Program-made: the position numbers and the translations under genes
The notes under the pieces: model-generated
The model's input: only the letters and a program-made list of their open reading frames with translations
Told to the model about the DNA's origin: nothing
Databases searched by the model: none
DNA from: Bacteroides fragilis NCTC 9343
GTDB taxonomy: Bacteria; Bacteroidota; Bacteroidia; Bacteroidales; Bacteroidaceae
DNA length: 64,000 nt
Direction of reading: 5' to 3'
Assembly (NCBI RefSeq): GCF_000025985.1
Contig: NC_003228.3
Span: forward strand, 1,302,001 to 1,366,000
Shown: positions 38,301-46,252 of the stretch, one piece after another
How the letters are laid out: each line of letters starts with the position of its first letter
Numbering within the stretch: the stretch's first letter is position 1

Positions 38301-38558
38301 GCTCGTGAACTTGGGAATCGTACATTCGACCCTAGACTTGACACTCAAGGCAAACAAGCATTATTTGATAATCTAGGCGAAGATGTGGCATTAACTCTGG
38401 AGGTCTATCAACTTATCAAAGTTAATGCTAAGCAAGGATTTAGGACGAATGATGTAAAGAAAGCTAAGCTTCGTAGGGCCTTAGAATCATTCACTGCATC
38501 TAAACCATTTGATGTAGATGACATTCTCCGTATTGTAATAAATAATCCTGAGTTTTAA
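35364..38558 (+). CDS. hsdR: type I restriction endonuclease HsdR
   Basis: A 1064-residue translocase/nuclease. The N-terminal PD-(D/E)xK nuclease is visible as RPDIVVYVNG followed by GVIELKKS (about 140-160). The SF2 motor follows: SQGAGKSLMMVWLA (motif I), VDECHRTQGG (DEAD-like box), GFTGTPLL (motif III), SKLLTGFDAP and CRVNRT (motifs V-VI). The helical C-terminus would dock on HsdM/S. The stop shares a base with the YgjP-like gene start (TAATG). Confidence 0.95.
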   Translation: MNTIPLVDSERTTQNRVVNLLHDYCGYQYLGYKQDADNLPIIPEILGKFIKDTQHASNTEIDKVFRLLDLEISRCHDKDTLFQSNLNFYSYLRYGVNIQGDDGQSKTVKIIKWSEDNVADNIFSLAEEVTVRRNIEEYHTRRPDIVVYVNGMALGVIELKKSTVSVKDGVRQQIRNNGRDNEICHFFVPAQFLFAGNDSEGVHYGTILTPEKFWLRWKEPTGQSYPNDTSTPEPIPELFPRTEFPNELDRSLLQMLEPKRILRLIHDCVVYDGGIKKVCRPNQYFAFEAAKPRIRNKQSGIIWHSQGAGKSLMMVWLAQWILENMPNDPRVVIITDRDELDKQIENGFKDAGHKPIRAKSGNHLLSMLSEVEPNLICTLIHKFGIAGQEESAFSAEEKKLRGKRSPEQYMAALAEKLPKGFKAKGNIFVFVDECHRTQGGILNKAMKKIMGDDVMLIGFTGTPLLKQQKSKLTSRENFGNYIHTYKFNEAVKDQVILDLRYEAREIEQNLENEQAVDQLFEHITRNLSSKAKEELKSRWAVMKNLFSSRDRVRKIVADIVKDMQLISCLREGWGNAMLVCDSIYQAYRCWEVFQETQLKGHCAVVSSFNGKDASPEESSSGETQSEAEYKAEMAKKMFKDRTPEEFEEWAKTQFVDHPGDMKLLIVVSKLLTGFDAPSATYLYLDKKMEGHDLFQAICRVNRTNNEYEEKEFGYIVDYKQLFKNIEDAVNDYTTGAFSDYDKEDVEGLLTDRFENAKRDLDTALERVEHLCEPVAHPKTTNEFFDYFVFDQRSTEPNEEEAATIQSAPIREAFYNAVKILVTRYSAIALEMERAGYTTEEAQTIFERIKNFDNIRNAIMRRAGDIVDMKLYDQQMRNILDMYIDAKSSKVLAMLEDFSFLDLVLDSNSEEAEHEAEEALGGKDGVASTITANVRRVVNRKRESNPEEYRKFSERINRLLAEYRQGVLDYKEYLKAIAELARELGNRTFDPRLDTQGKQALFDNLGEDVALTLEVYQLIKVNAKQGFRTNDVKKAKLRRALESFTASKPFDVDDILRIVINNPEF

Positions 38559-39268
38559 TGCATATCATAAATGTAGCAGATATTGAAATTGAGGTTGAAC
38601 GCAAATCCATTAAAAATTTGCATTTAGCTGTCTATCCTCCAGATGCGAGGGTACATATCTCTATGCCTGATTATCTGGCAGATGATGATGCCAGAAATTT
38701 TGTCTTGCAAAAACTGGAATGGCTTCGTACTCAGATAGAGGAAGTGCTTGCCCAACCTCGACAAACGAAACGGCAATTCGTATCGGGCGAGAGCCATTAT
38801 TTATTTGGTCAACGGTATCAACTAATTGTAGAAGAGTTGCCTCACTATGCAAATAATATGGAACTTAAAGGTAACAAACTTTATATGTTTTTGAAACCTG
38901 GCACTTCTATTGAAACAAGAGCAGAACTAATGCGTACTTGGTATAGGTATCATCTTAAAAAGGAATTGGAATCAATGCTCCAATGCTGGGCTAATAAACT
39001 TAAAGAGAATCCTTTTAAATGGCAGGTCAAGCAGATGAAGACTGAATGGGGCAGTTGCATTCCCTCAAAGCGTCTGCTTATCTTTAATCTTGAACTTGCC
39101 CGAGTACCACGTGAGTGCATTGAGTTTGTGATTGTACATGAGTTTTGTCATTTTAAAGTTGATACTCATAACAAGATTTTTGAGATGTTGATGAACAAAC
39201 GTCTTCCAAATTGGCGAACTCTGCGTCAAAAACTGAATACATTTGTGGCACTACCATACAAAGAATAA
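38558..39268 (+). CDS. YgjP/DUF45-type metallopeptidase
   Basis: A 236-residue zinc metallopeptidase-like protein. The HExxH motif is in FVIVHEFCHFKVDTHN, and the preceding TEWGSCIPSKRLLIFN is the hallmark of the WLM/YgjP (M48-related) clan. It is a regular cargo gene at the 3' end of type I RM operons, although its role there is not established. One-base overlaps with hsdR and with the AbiH gene place it inside the operon. Confidence 0.9.
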   Translation: MHIINVADIEIEVERKSIKNLHLAVYPPDARVHISMPDYLADDDARNFVLQKLEWLRTQIEEVLAQPRQTKRQFVSGESHYLFGQRYQLIVEELPHYANNMELKGNKLYMFLKPGTSIETRAELMRTWYRYHLKKELESMLQCWANKLKENPFKWQVKQMKTEWGSCIPSKRLLIFNLELARVPRECIEFVIVHEFCHFKVDTHNKIFEMLMNKRLPNWRTLRQKLNTFVALPYKE

Positions 39269-40524
39269 TGCAACATATGAATCGAATAATACTAATCGGC
39301 AATGGTTTTGACTTGGCACATGGGCTTCCTACTAGATATGAAGATTTTATAAACTGGTATTGGGAGAAACGAGTTGATTCTTTTATAGGAAATCTTACGC
39401 CTATATCGGAGGATTGTCTTTGTTCTATCAAAATTACTTCAGACAATTACAATCGCTGTTGGAATGTCTTTGCATTTTGTCTTCCTAAGTTTTTTAACAA
39501 ACCGTCCGGTAAAGAGATTATTGATAGTATTGCCAATGACTCTAAGTCTTTTGAACTTTCATTGTCTCCATTTTTTTTTAATATATGCACTTGTATTGAG
39601 ACCAAAGGGTGGGTTGACATAGAAAAGGAATATTATGATTTATTGCGAAATGCGATTATAAATCCGGACAACTGTAATTATACAATTTCAGAAATCAACA
39701 AACAGTTACATTATATTCAAGGGCTTTTAGCTCAATATCTTTCTTCTATCACAACTGATAATATAAAGTGCAATAAGGAGATACAACGTCAAATTTATGG
39801 AAATATTCGTAAAGATGATGTTAGTATTTCACAATTACAAGTTTACTATGACTACGTAGATCATTTAATCCAACAAGACAATGTGTACCAACAGTTACTC
39901 TGTAGATATGGTTATGAAAGTTCCGATAGGCACTTTATGGCAGAGGATATCAAACAGCTCAGAAAGCAGTTTGTAGGTTCGTCAGAGATAGAAGAAATTT
40001 ACCTAAAGGATTTAATATTTCCTGAGAATATTGTGCTACTTAATTTTAATTATACAGAAGTAGCTGACAAATATGGGTGTTTGAAAGTTGCATCTACAAA
40101 CCATATTCATGGAGACTTGAATAATCCAGATAGCATAATATTTGGCTATGGTGATGAGCTTGATGAGGATTATAGAGATTTCCTTAAACAATCAGATAAT
40201 GAGTGTTTAAGAAACATCAAATCTATAAAGTATTTAGAGTCGGGGAAATATCGTAATTTGCTTCAGTTCATTGAATCTGCTCCATATCAAGTTTATATCA
40301 TGGGGCATTCTTGTGGTAACTCGGACCGAACTTTGCTAAACACCTTGTTTGAACATAAAAACTGTGTTTCAATAAAGCCATACTATTATCAAAAAGATGA
40401 TGGTTCAGATAACTATCTGGAAATAGCACAAAATATATGTCGTAATTTTACTGACATGAAGCTAATGCGTGATAGAGTCGTTAACAAAATGTTTTGTGAA
40501 CCATTACCACAATATATTAAATGA
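39268..40524 (+). CDS. AbiH-family abortive infection protein
   Basis: A 418-residue protein with the diagnostic AbiH N-terminus, ILIGNGFDLAHGLPTRYEDF, and the downstream LLNFNYTE..HIHGDLNNP and YIMGHSCGNSDRTLL blocks. AbiH from Lactococcus protects cells from phage by abortive infection; the mechanism is not known in detail. The family N-terminus is Rossmann-like and sometimes confused with SIR2. The start at 39268 overlaps the YgjP stop (TAATG); an ATG three codons on (39277) is the alternative. It is the last intact gene of the XRE-hsdMSR-YgjP-AbiH operon. Confidence 0.9.
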   Translation: MQHMNRIILIGNGFDLAHGLPTRYEDFINWYWEKRVDSFIGNLTPISEDCLCSIKITSDNYNRCWNVFAFCLPKFFNKPSGKEIIDSIANDSKSFELSLSPFFFNICTCIETKGWVDIEKEYYDLLRNAIINPDNCNYTISEINKQLHYIQGLLAQYLSSITTDNIKCNKEIQRQIYGNIRKDDVSISQLQVYYDYVDHLIQQDNVYQQLLCRYGYESSDRHFMAEDIKQLRKQFVGSSEIEEIYLKDLIFPENIVLLNFNYTEVADKYGCLKVASTNHIHGDLNNPDSIIFGYGDELDEDYRDFLKQSDNECLRNIKSIKYLESGKYRNLLQFIESAPYQVYIMGHSCGNSDRTLLNTLFEHKNCVSIKPYYYQKDDGSDNYLEIAQNICRNFTDMKLMRDRVVNKMFCEPLPQYIK

Positions 40525-40529
40525 TTTTT

Positions 40530-40610
40530 ATGGCAAAAAATATAGAAATACGAAATAGCACAGCAGAGTTCCTGATTTTTCAATTAGAGGGAAAAGAACC
40601 TTTCCATTAG
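40530..40610 (+). pseudogene. RhuM-family N-terminal fragment
   Basis: Twenty-six codons (MAKNIEIRNSTAEFLIFQLEG) match the start of Bacteroides RhuM/virulence-type proteins and then hit a stop. Bases 40611-40757 contain further broken coding-like stretches in shifting frames, for example RIKDNFARLGTIDDNFW with stops around it. This is a decayed remnant after AbiH. Confidence 0.5.
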
Positions 40611-40757
40611 TGCCATCAGTGTGTGAACAGGATATAGCTTTCAATTACGAAACAATAAATTATATGGCAGTATCGCAAGATTTTAGCGCATCAAGGATAA
40701 TTTCGCTAGACTCGGAACTATTGATGACAACTTCTGGAAATATTAAAATAATGATGA

Positions 40758-41552
40758 GAAAATAGCGAAAATCGTACAATTATTCAAAACGAGGATAAAT
40801 CACTATATGTTGAGAATAATAAAGGAACAATTATAATAGGAATTGATATGCATAAAAGAAGATATTTTAGTACTGAAATCCGAGAGGCATTCAGTAAACC
40901 ATATGTAAAGGTTTACTTTTTAGATGATTCTATTGCTAAGGATGCAAAGGAGGTTGTTGAAAGGTTGAATGTTGTAAAAACAGTTAGTATTACTCCAAGC
41001 AATAGTAAGGATCATCCTGGAAATACACTGACTGTTTGTCCAAAGTCGATGGTATAAGCTGAAGATTGTGAAAAAGAAATGGTAGAAGCCTTGAATAGAT
41101 TTTTTTTACGAAGTGTTCTTGCAGACAGGAAACCCGTAAGAAATGATGCTTACTTCAATGATATTGCGGATAAAATAATCAAGGAGCTTGATAAGGCTCG
41201 GGTGTCAATTCATGTATGTATAGCGTGGTTTACAAATCAAAGTATAGCAGACAAATTAGTGGAAAAGCATAAGCAAGGGATTGATGTGAAGGTTATTTTC
41301 TATGATGATTATACGAATTCAAAGTTTGGAGTTAACATAGATGGAATACCATTTAAGACAATTCGTGGTTCACGAGGAGGATTAATGCACAATAAGTATT
41401 GTGTCATTGACAATCAGATTGTAATAACAGGTTCTTACAATTGGTCGGAGAATGCTGAGAACAAGAATGATGAGAATGCTGCTGTGATGTATGATTATGA
41501 CAGGACATCTGATTATTCTGTAGAATTTAGAAAAATGTTCGGCTCGGAGTGA
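40758..41552 (+). pseudogene. PLD-like nuclease gene split by an in-frame TAA
   Basis: One continuous frame, interrupted only by TAA at 41055-41057, encodes an N-terminal part (NKGTIIIGIDMHKRRYF, then VKVYFLDDSIAKDAKE) and a C-terminal phospholipase D-like domain. The HKD motif is intact: HNKYCVIDNQIVITGSYNW. PLD-type nucleases of this sort cut nucleic acids as dimers. The frame is preserved on both sides of the stop, so a single point change probably inactivated it recently; restart at the ATG at 41079 could still give a 157-residue catalytic domain. The frame is open from 40758 and its true start is unclear. A terminator follows immediately. Confidence 0.72.
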
Positions 41553-41558
41553 CGATGT

Positions 41559-41586
41559 TGCTGGTGATGAGACACCAGCATTTTGT
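41559..41586 (+). terminator. intrinsic terminator after the PLD gene
   Basis: TGCTGGTG (41559-41566) pairs with CACCAGCA (41573-41580) across an ATGAGA loop, followed by TTTTGTG. It starts seven bases after the PLD stop. Confidence 0.75.
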
Positions 41587-41961
41587 GTAATAGAGAATGC
41601 GAGATTCGTAATGTTCTTTGTATTGTATAACTAATAATCTTGCTGTCCACTAAAAATATGGACAATATTAAAAAGTTCCACAATAAAATAAAGTTGGTTC
41701 AGACCCACCAAGTCCATGACAATATTGTAGGTACCAACCAGTAGGAATTCTAAGATTAATATTCAATAAGAATGTTATTTGTATTTATGGCAGAATCATC
41801 TGTCGTAATTCTTACTCCGCATACCCCAATGTATATATCTGTTTATCAGCGATATAATATTTGAATGTATTTGAGGCTGGGAAATAAAAAATAGTATTCA
41901 GACATCAATTATCTGTGATTTTGACTGATTTTATAGAGGGAAAGTCTCAAAAATACATCAA
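41587..41961. other. gene-poor gap before the integrase-type motifs
   Basis: A 375-bp stretch without a supportable gene. It contains short repeats of TCCA/TGGACAATATT type (around 41645-41720), possibly traces of an insertion element, but no terminal inverted repeats or transposase are visible. Confidence 0.5.
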
Positions 41962-42012
41962 GGGACAAAATTTTGTCCCCCGATGCCATTCTAGGGGACA
42001 ACAGGGGACAAA
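41962..42012. repeat. GGGACAAAATTTTGTCCC palindrome and tandem GGGGACAA motifs
   Basis: GGGACAAAATTTTGTCCC (41962-41979) is a perfect 18-bp dyad and is followed by AGGGGACAACAGGGGACAAAAA. Related motifs occur in the long repeats (about 20629 and 42190) and at 58495-58550, where they lie next to an integrase N-terminal remnant. They may be binding sites of a tyrosine recombinase or its regulator (inference). Confidence 0.6.
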
Positions 42013-42113
42013 AATGTGGAAAACATAAGCTAAAAAGAGAAAATATGGTTCTCGAATCAGCTTATTTAGTTCCTGTTTAACTGATTGATTATCAATAAAT
42101 TATACTACTTACC

Positions 42114-42701
42114 GATGCAAAAATGTTTTGTATCATTTTTTGATTTGTAATAAATTGATATTTAATATATTATGTTTTTATGAAATGCTTCGGGGGACAA
42201 ACTGGGGACAAAAATTTGCTGTCCAAAAGATAAAAAGAGCAAATATAAGGTTTGTCCCTCGATGTTTTTTAGGCCAATTTTTTTGTCCCTCGGAAAAAAA
42301 ACAATCCCGTTCTCATCATACGATGATATTCGAAGCACACTGCAAATATAATAAAGTTTAGTTTGTTTTTTGTATATCTCTTCAAGTTCTAAACTAAACG
42401 GCTTTTATAAGCTCCCAAAGCCATACCTATTTTTCTTTTGGCCAGCAAAATTGTTAAAGGAGACATCACTTTGTCCTTTCAGTTCTGTCTCTTTTCACCA
42501 GTCGTTGTTTGGGCTATGTGCTTTGGCGGCATATCCTCGGTTTTACCTTTCCCTGTTTTAGCCTTCTTCTTACTTCCTCCATTATTCCGCATATCCCTTT
42601 CGGGCTATCTGGTGTGAATTGTGTCGCAAAGGTGCTTGTCATGTCTCTCTTGTCTGCAAGGTCATAGCCTTGGGTTCACAGCCAAATCTCCACCTTCTGC
42701 T
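42114..42701 (+). repeat. long direct repeat, copy 2 (right border of 21-kb island)
   Basis: Second copy of the repeat at 20551-21140, in the same orientation. It begins at GATGCA and ends near CACCTTCTGCT, after which the two flanks diverge. Homologous recombination between the copies would delete or circularise the ~21.5 kb between them. Unlike copy 1, this copy is followed by a leader and gene typical of Bacteroides conjugative transposons, so it probably represents the original context. Bases 42702-42839 are that leader. Confidence 0.9.
42479..42592 (-). CDS. possible basic 37-aa peptide in repeat copy 2
   Basis: Counterpart of the frame at 20916-21029 with Ser in place of Arg at residue 7. 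The frame and stop are conserved. Function unknown and coding status uncertain. Confidence 0.28.
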   Translation of the reverse strand: MRNNGGSKKKAKTGKGKTEDMPPKHIAQTTTGEKRQN

Positions 42702-42839
42702 TCACAGAGGTCGTATTTAGCCGTGAAACCTTGCATAAGGAGCCATGACACCTTTTGAGACGACATAATTAAATCAAGCCCGAAAGTAGTAGATGCTACA
42801 AGAGGGAAAAACAAAAAACAATCTTAAAATTTAAGCATT

Positions 42840-43154
42840 ATGACATTCAGAGAATTTATGAAAGAAAACGGTTACGAAGTAAAAACAAAGTTTTGGGAAG
42901 ATTTTTCGCTAGCAGAGCGATTTGGCCTTTCGGCTATTCAGGACACGTTCAATCGTGCTTTCAAAGAGTGGAAAGAAGATTACGAATTTCTAACCGAACT
43001 GGTATTGGTGCTTAACCATAAGATATGGCAATACCACGAAAAAAGACCGGAGTTCGCGGAACTCTACAATACCCTTGAGGAACAGACCGACCAATATGCG
43101 ATGGAGAACCTGAAAGATGAAGAGCTAAGTTATTTCTTTGATGTAACGGATTAA
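42840..43154 (+). CDS. conserved conjugative-transposon small protein, 104 aa
   Basis: An acidic, helical protein (starts MTFREFMKENGYEVKTKFW). Similar small proteins occur in the accessory gene runs of Bacteroides conjugative transposons, near DUF3873/DUF4120/PcfK-type genes; function unknown. The long A-rich leader with AAATTTAAGCATT before the ATG is also of that type. Its presence next to repeat copy 2 marks this segment as a mobile-element remnant. Confidence 0.8.
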   Translation: MTFREFMKENGYEVKTKFWEDFSLAERFGLSAIQDTFNRAFKEWKEDYEFLTELVLVLNHKIWQYHEKRPEFAELYNTLEEQTDQYAMENLKDEELSYFFDVTD

Positions 43155-43169
43155 GCGTAAGAGTGTAGG

Positions 43170-43216
43170 GAGCCGGCTTCGGTCGGGTTCTCTTCCGTGC
43201 AGATCCCTTTTTATTA
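43170..43216 (+). terminator. likely hairpin terminator with TTCG loop
   Basis: GAGCCGGC and GTCGGGTTC pair (one G bulge, one G-U) around TTCG, and a CCCTTTTTATT run lies about 20 bases after the stem. The distance to the T-run is longer than ideal. Confidence 0.4.
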
Positions 43217-43261
43217 GCGCGGATTCCCCTTTTATTTTACATTGTCATGTGTTACTGACAT

Positions 43262-43282
43262 AAAATTGTGTTGCACAATTTT
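43262..43282. promoter_or_regulatory. 9-bp palindrome upstream of the broken ATP-binding gene
   Basis: AAAATTGTG-TTG-CACAATTTT is a perfect dyad 48 bp before the gene start at 43330 and close to a near -7 box (TATCTTTTG). It is a possible operator for autoregulation by the AlbA_2-type protein. Confidence 0.45.
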
Positions 43283-43329
43283 CGTTTCTATCGGAATAGC
43301 CATTTGTATCTTTTGGGGTTGGATTTACC

Positions 43330-44587
43330 TTGTTGGAGATTACGATTGCAGAATTACAGAAGCTAGGCGAAAGCGAAGACCATATAGAATTTAAGGAGGC
43401 AAAGCATAATTACACGTTTGCCGGAGGAAAACATGTTGATCTAAAAGACAGGCGACGGTGTGTATTGGGGTGTATTGTCGCCTTGGCGAATGAAAAGGGT
43501 GGACGATTGGTATTAGGAATGGTATATGCTCCATGCGGTTGTCGGTTCGGATTTTTCAGCCAAGATATGCGAGGGGCTTACTATAGAGGATTTGGATAAG
43601 GAGGCCATAGCGGAAATGAAAACCCAATATGCGCGAAAGCAGGAAAATCCGTTGTTTCAAAACTATCCCGACGAACAAGTGCTGTCTGATTTGGATTTGT
43701 TGAAGGACGGGAAATTGAATTATGCGGCACTTATTCTGCTTGGGAAATCCGAAGCCATACGGAAATATCTCCCTCAGAACAATATCGTTGTAGAGTTCAG
43801 GATGTATCACTCGATGATACAATATACCGCTTGCAAAGAATTTCAGTTGCTGTTATTCATAGCTATTGACAAGGTATGGGATTACATCAACCAGCCTGCC
43901 AGCAATCCGCTTCTGTATTACAATGACGGCTCTTATATATTCGATATACCATCTTTCAACAAAGAGGTAATCGGAGAGGCGATATTGAATGTTTGCTGCC
44001 ACCGCTCAATGTTGATTCAGAGCGATGTCGTCATCAAGCAATATCCCGATAGTATAACCATTACCAATGCTGGTGGTTTTCCGTCCGGAGTGGATATGAA
44101 CAACATTTTGACAGTGAACAGTGTTCCGCGCAGTAAACTGATGAGCGAGGTATTGCAGAAGACAGGATTGGTGGAGCGTTCCGGTCAAGGAGTGGAAAAA
44201 ATGTTCTACAACTGTATTATGGAAGGGAAAGCACTGCCTGACTATTCGGGAACAGACTCGTATTAGGTAAGTCTCACATTCAATGCTCCTATACTTGATA
44301 CGGCCTTTGTTATTTTTGTCAGGAAGGTACAGGATAATAGAGCTGCCGCCGAGCAACTGAATGTCTTTGAATTGCTGGCTTTGTACAAAATGGCAATGAG
44401 GGATTACGAGGGGCTTGATGAAAAGGTTTTATGAAAATTGTCGGAAGAAAACCTTATCGTTTACGAAAACGGCTCTTATCGCTTGTCCGAGGAATATCGG
44501 AATGAGTTTGCTGAAAGACTGAAGGGCTTGAGCATGACTCACCTCAAGTTGGTTTCAGACTGTTTTCATAAAAATGGTTATGTATAG
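43330..44587 (+). pseudogene. AlbA_2/RecG-like ATP-binding protein, broken
   Basis: The N-terminus (SEDHIEFKEAKHNYTF and ANEKGGRLVLGM) is an AlbA_2 domain. After that the frame shifts near 43530, and the second frame resumes HAVVGSDF joined directly to SAKICEGLTIEDLDKEA; family members have about 65 more residues between these blocks, so there is an internal deletion. The GHKL/HATPase_c_4 part and RSGQGVEKMF are recognisable. A TAG at 44264-44266 and a TGA at 44432-44434 interrupt the C-terminal wHTH region, which still reads EENLIVYENGSYRLSEEYR. The proposed start is TTG at 43330. Clearly non-functional. Confidence 0.8.
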
Positions 44588-44750
44588 CTATACATAAGCC
44601 TTTGAAAACCAAAGGACAGCCTGCCTCTTCCAGCATTTCAAGCAGTGACAAGGCACGGATTACTTTTTCAATGAGATTCTTGTCGTTGTAGTGTAGGTCG
44701 GACGAAACTCGTTCAATCCATTCTGTCGTGAAACACTCTTTCTTTATCAT
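44544..44750 (-). pseudogene. AbiEii toxin, truncated to 68 codons
   Basis: The first ~50 residues (CFTTEWIERV, then LVFKG) are the N-terminus of AbiEii-type nucleotidyltransferase toxins; intact ones continue KGGTSL and run to about 300 residues. Here the sequence diverges after LVFKG and stops. The break joins the tail of the ATP-binding pseudogene on the other strand, so one deletion removed the ends of both. The start overlaps the AbiEi stop by four bases, the normal abiE operon order. Without the nucleotidyltransferase domain it cannot be an active toxin. Confidence 0.72.
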
Positions 44751-45469
44751 ACTATATTCAAATTTTCTAAGATTGTTGATAATTCTTCTTTCACTTTACG
44801 TCTGCCGGCATATCTGAAAAGTCGGCTTCGATTGATTGCATACAGATTAAAGGCATTTTCTATGATACGTTCGCTTTCACTACCTTGCAGATAAAAGAAG
44901 TCCACATCTCTCAATATGTCCACCAATAGTTTTTCCAACGTGGGTATAGGTACGCCCGATATGTGCTGTAAGGGAGCTTCTGATACAAGATTTTTCACTA
45001 TAAAAACACGGCTGTCCATATCTACATACCGGTATATCATCTCTTTGTTCGGCCGCAGATAAACATCTTGGTAATCGTCTTTCAGAAGATGGAAAACGGT
45101 TTCTGCTGTACCTCTATCCGTTTCCACATAAATAATGCGGTTGGGTGAAAGGTGATGCTGCAACGGTGCGATAATCTCTCCCTGATAGATGCAAAATTTG
45201 GCGAACGGGAAATGGGTTGTCAGCAAATCATAAACTTCTTTCACTTCCTCTGCCGGTTGCGGGGCAAAGGACGGTTTCAAAATTCTGGCATACATTCCAC
45301 GCCCGGTTCTGACTAACTTGTTTTCATTCACGAGCTTGAATAAATACCATGCCAGGGAAGACTTGTTTATGCCAATCTTTTTGTGAAGATAGGCAAACAA
45401 ATCTTCCATGCTGAATTTAAGATGGGTGTCAGCATATTCAAGTATGGATGTCGTTGTTTCGTTAGTCAT
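44747..45469 (-). CDS. AbiEi-like antitoxin/transcriptional regulator
   Basis: About 240 residues with an N-terminal wHTH (FSMEDLFAYLHKKIGINKSS, then LVRTGRGMYAR), followed by the AbiEi-type domain (PFAKFCIYQGEIIAPLQHH, and VPIPTLEKLLVDILRD). AbiEi binds inverted repeats and represses the abiE operon, and counters the AbiEii nucleotidyltransferase. I start at the ATG 45469 (MTNETTTS); the frame continues upstream to 45562 but crosses the operator-like palindrome. It is intact although its partner is truncated, so it is an orphan antitoxin. Confidence 0.8.
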   Translation of the reverse strand: MTNETTTSILEYADTHLKFSMEDLFAYLHKKIGINKSSLAWYLFKLVNENKLVRTGRGMYARILKPSFAPQPAEEVKEVYDLLTTHFPFAKFCIYQGEIIAPLQHHLSPNRIIYVETDRGTAETVFHLLKDDYQDVYLRPNKEMIYRYVDMDSRVFIVKNLVSEAPLQHISGVPIPTLEKLLVDILRDVDFFYLQGSESERIIENAFNLYAINRSRLFRYAGRRKVKEELSTILENLNIV

Positions 45470-45496
45470 ATCACTTGTTTTACGTTGTAAAAATAG

Positions 45497-45536
45497 CAAA
45501 TTTTCGGCACTATTTCTATTTAGTGCCGAAAATTTG
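45497..45536. promoter_or_regulatory. 16-bp perfect palindrome, likely AbiEi operator
   Basis: CAAATTTTCGGCACTA (45497-45512) and TAGTGCCGAAAATTTG (45521-45536) form perfect 16-bp arms around an 8-bp spacer, 28 bp upstream of the AbiEi start. AbiEi proteins are known to bind inverted repeats in their own promoter, which makes this the probable autoregulatory site. Confidence 0.75.
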
Positions 45537-45569
45537 TTGTTTGCAATCTTGAAATACAGCAATCAAAGC

Positions 45570-45952
45570 CAATTAATCGTCTTGCATTTGTTCATTTTAT
45601 AACTCCACTCGATAGTATTGCTAACTTTATTATTTTGCAGGTATCTACTTCTTTTTATGCCATACACTGACTTATCCCTATTGTACGACTCAGGTTTTAC
45701 CCGTTTGCTGGTAAGTCTGGTTTTCTCTTTTCGTCGGCAAAGGTAGGACAAAGCGCATAACGCCAAACCGCATTTCATTCGGATAACGAAAACAGACGGT
45801 TGCACGGTCGGTTTTCTATCTGGGTTTGGCTTTTTATGCTCCACTTTATCCATTTCCTGCCTTAAAAAGCTGAAAAACAGACCTGCGAAGCAAAGCGAAA
45901 GCAGGGAAAGAAAAAACAGCTTTAAAGTTTAACCACTCAAAAACAAACTGTT
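45570..45952. other. gap with element-type leader
   Basis: About 380 bp between the AbiEi promoter and the next small gene. The last ~90 bp form an A-rich leader resembling the one before the gene at 42840. A 96-codon minus-strand frame (45563-45853) has an unconvincing, Lys/Arg-rich composition, and I do not call it. Confidence 0.4.
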
Positions 45953-46177
45953 ATGGTAGAAGAAATTAAACAAGGCGACAAAGTTGTATTGCCGGGCGAG
46001 GACGGCTTTTCCGTACCCATGATTTTTAACAACATCTGCGGTAAGAACTTTTCAGGGGAGGAATACCGCAATTATATCAAGTATGTAGTCTATGACAGTA
46101 TGGGGCTGAAACCGGGCATTGTCTCCTATTATCGGGACGGAGTTTTATACAAGAGCGGTACAATCCCGAAACTCTGA
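45953..46177 (+). CDS. small protein of mobile-element type, 74 aa
   Basis: Starts MVEEIKQGDKVVLPGEDG; a small beta-rich protein with Tyr-rich middle (YRNYIKYVVYDSMG). I cannot name a family. The A-rich leader before the ATG and its neighbours suggest a relic of a conjugative transposon gene run. Confidence 0.6.
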   Translation: MVEEIKQGDKVVLPGEDGFSVPMIFNNICGKNFSGEEYRNYIKYVVYDSMGLKPGIVSYYRDGVLYKSGTIPKL

Positions 46178-46252
46178 ACGGACATTAACGGCGCAGTTTA
46201 GTCCTCACGAAAAGAACAAAGAAATGTGAAGTGAAATGAAAAATTGATAGAT

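Noticed and set aside
39268..40524. SIR2-type NADase
   Set aside because: The N-terminal IGNGFDLAHGLPT and the later GDLNNP and GHS blocks match AbiH; SIR2 catalytic His and GAG motifs are not seen.
41055..41057. Programmed stop-codon readthrough in the PLD gene
   Set aside because: TAA has no recoding element visible downstream, and the surrounding loci are decayed; point mutation is simpler.
45563..45853. 96-codon minus-strand gene
   Set aside because: Composition is that of a chance frame in A-rich leader sequence, and the end runs toward the AbiEi operator.
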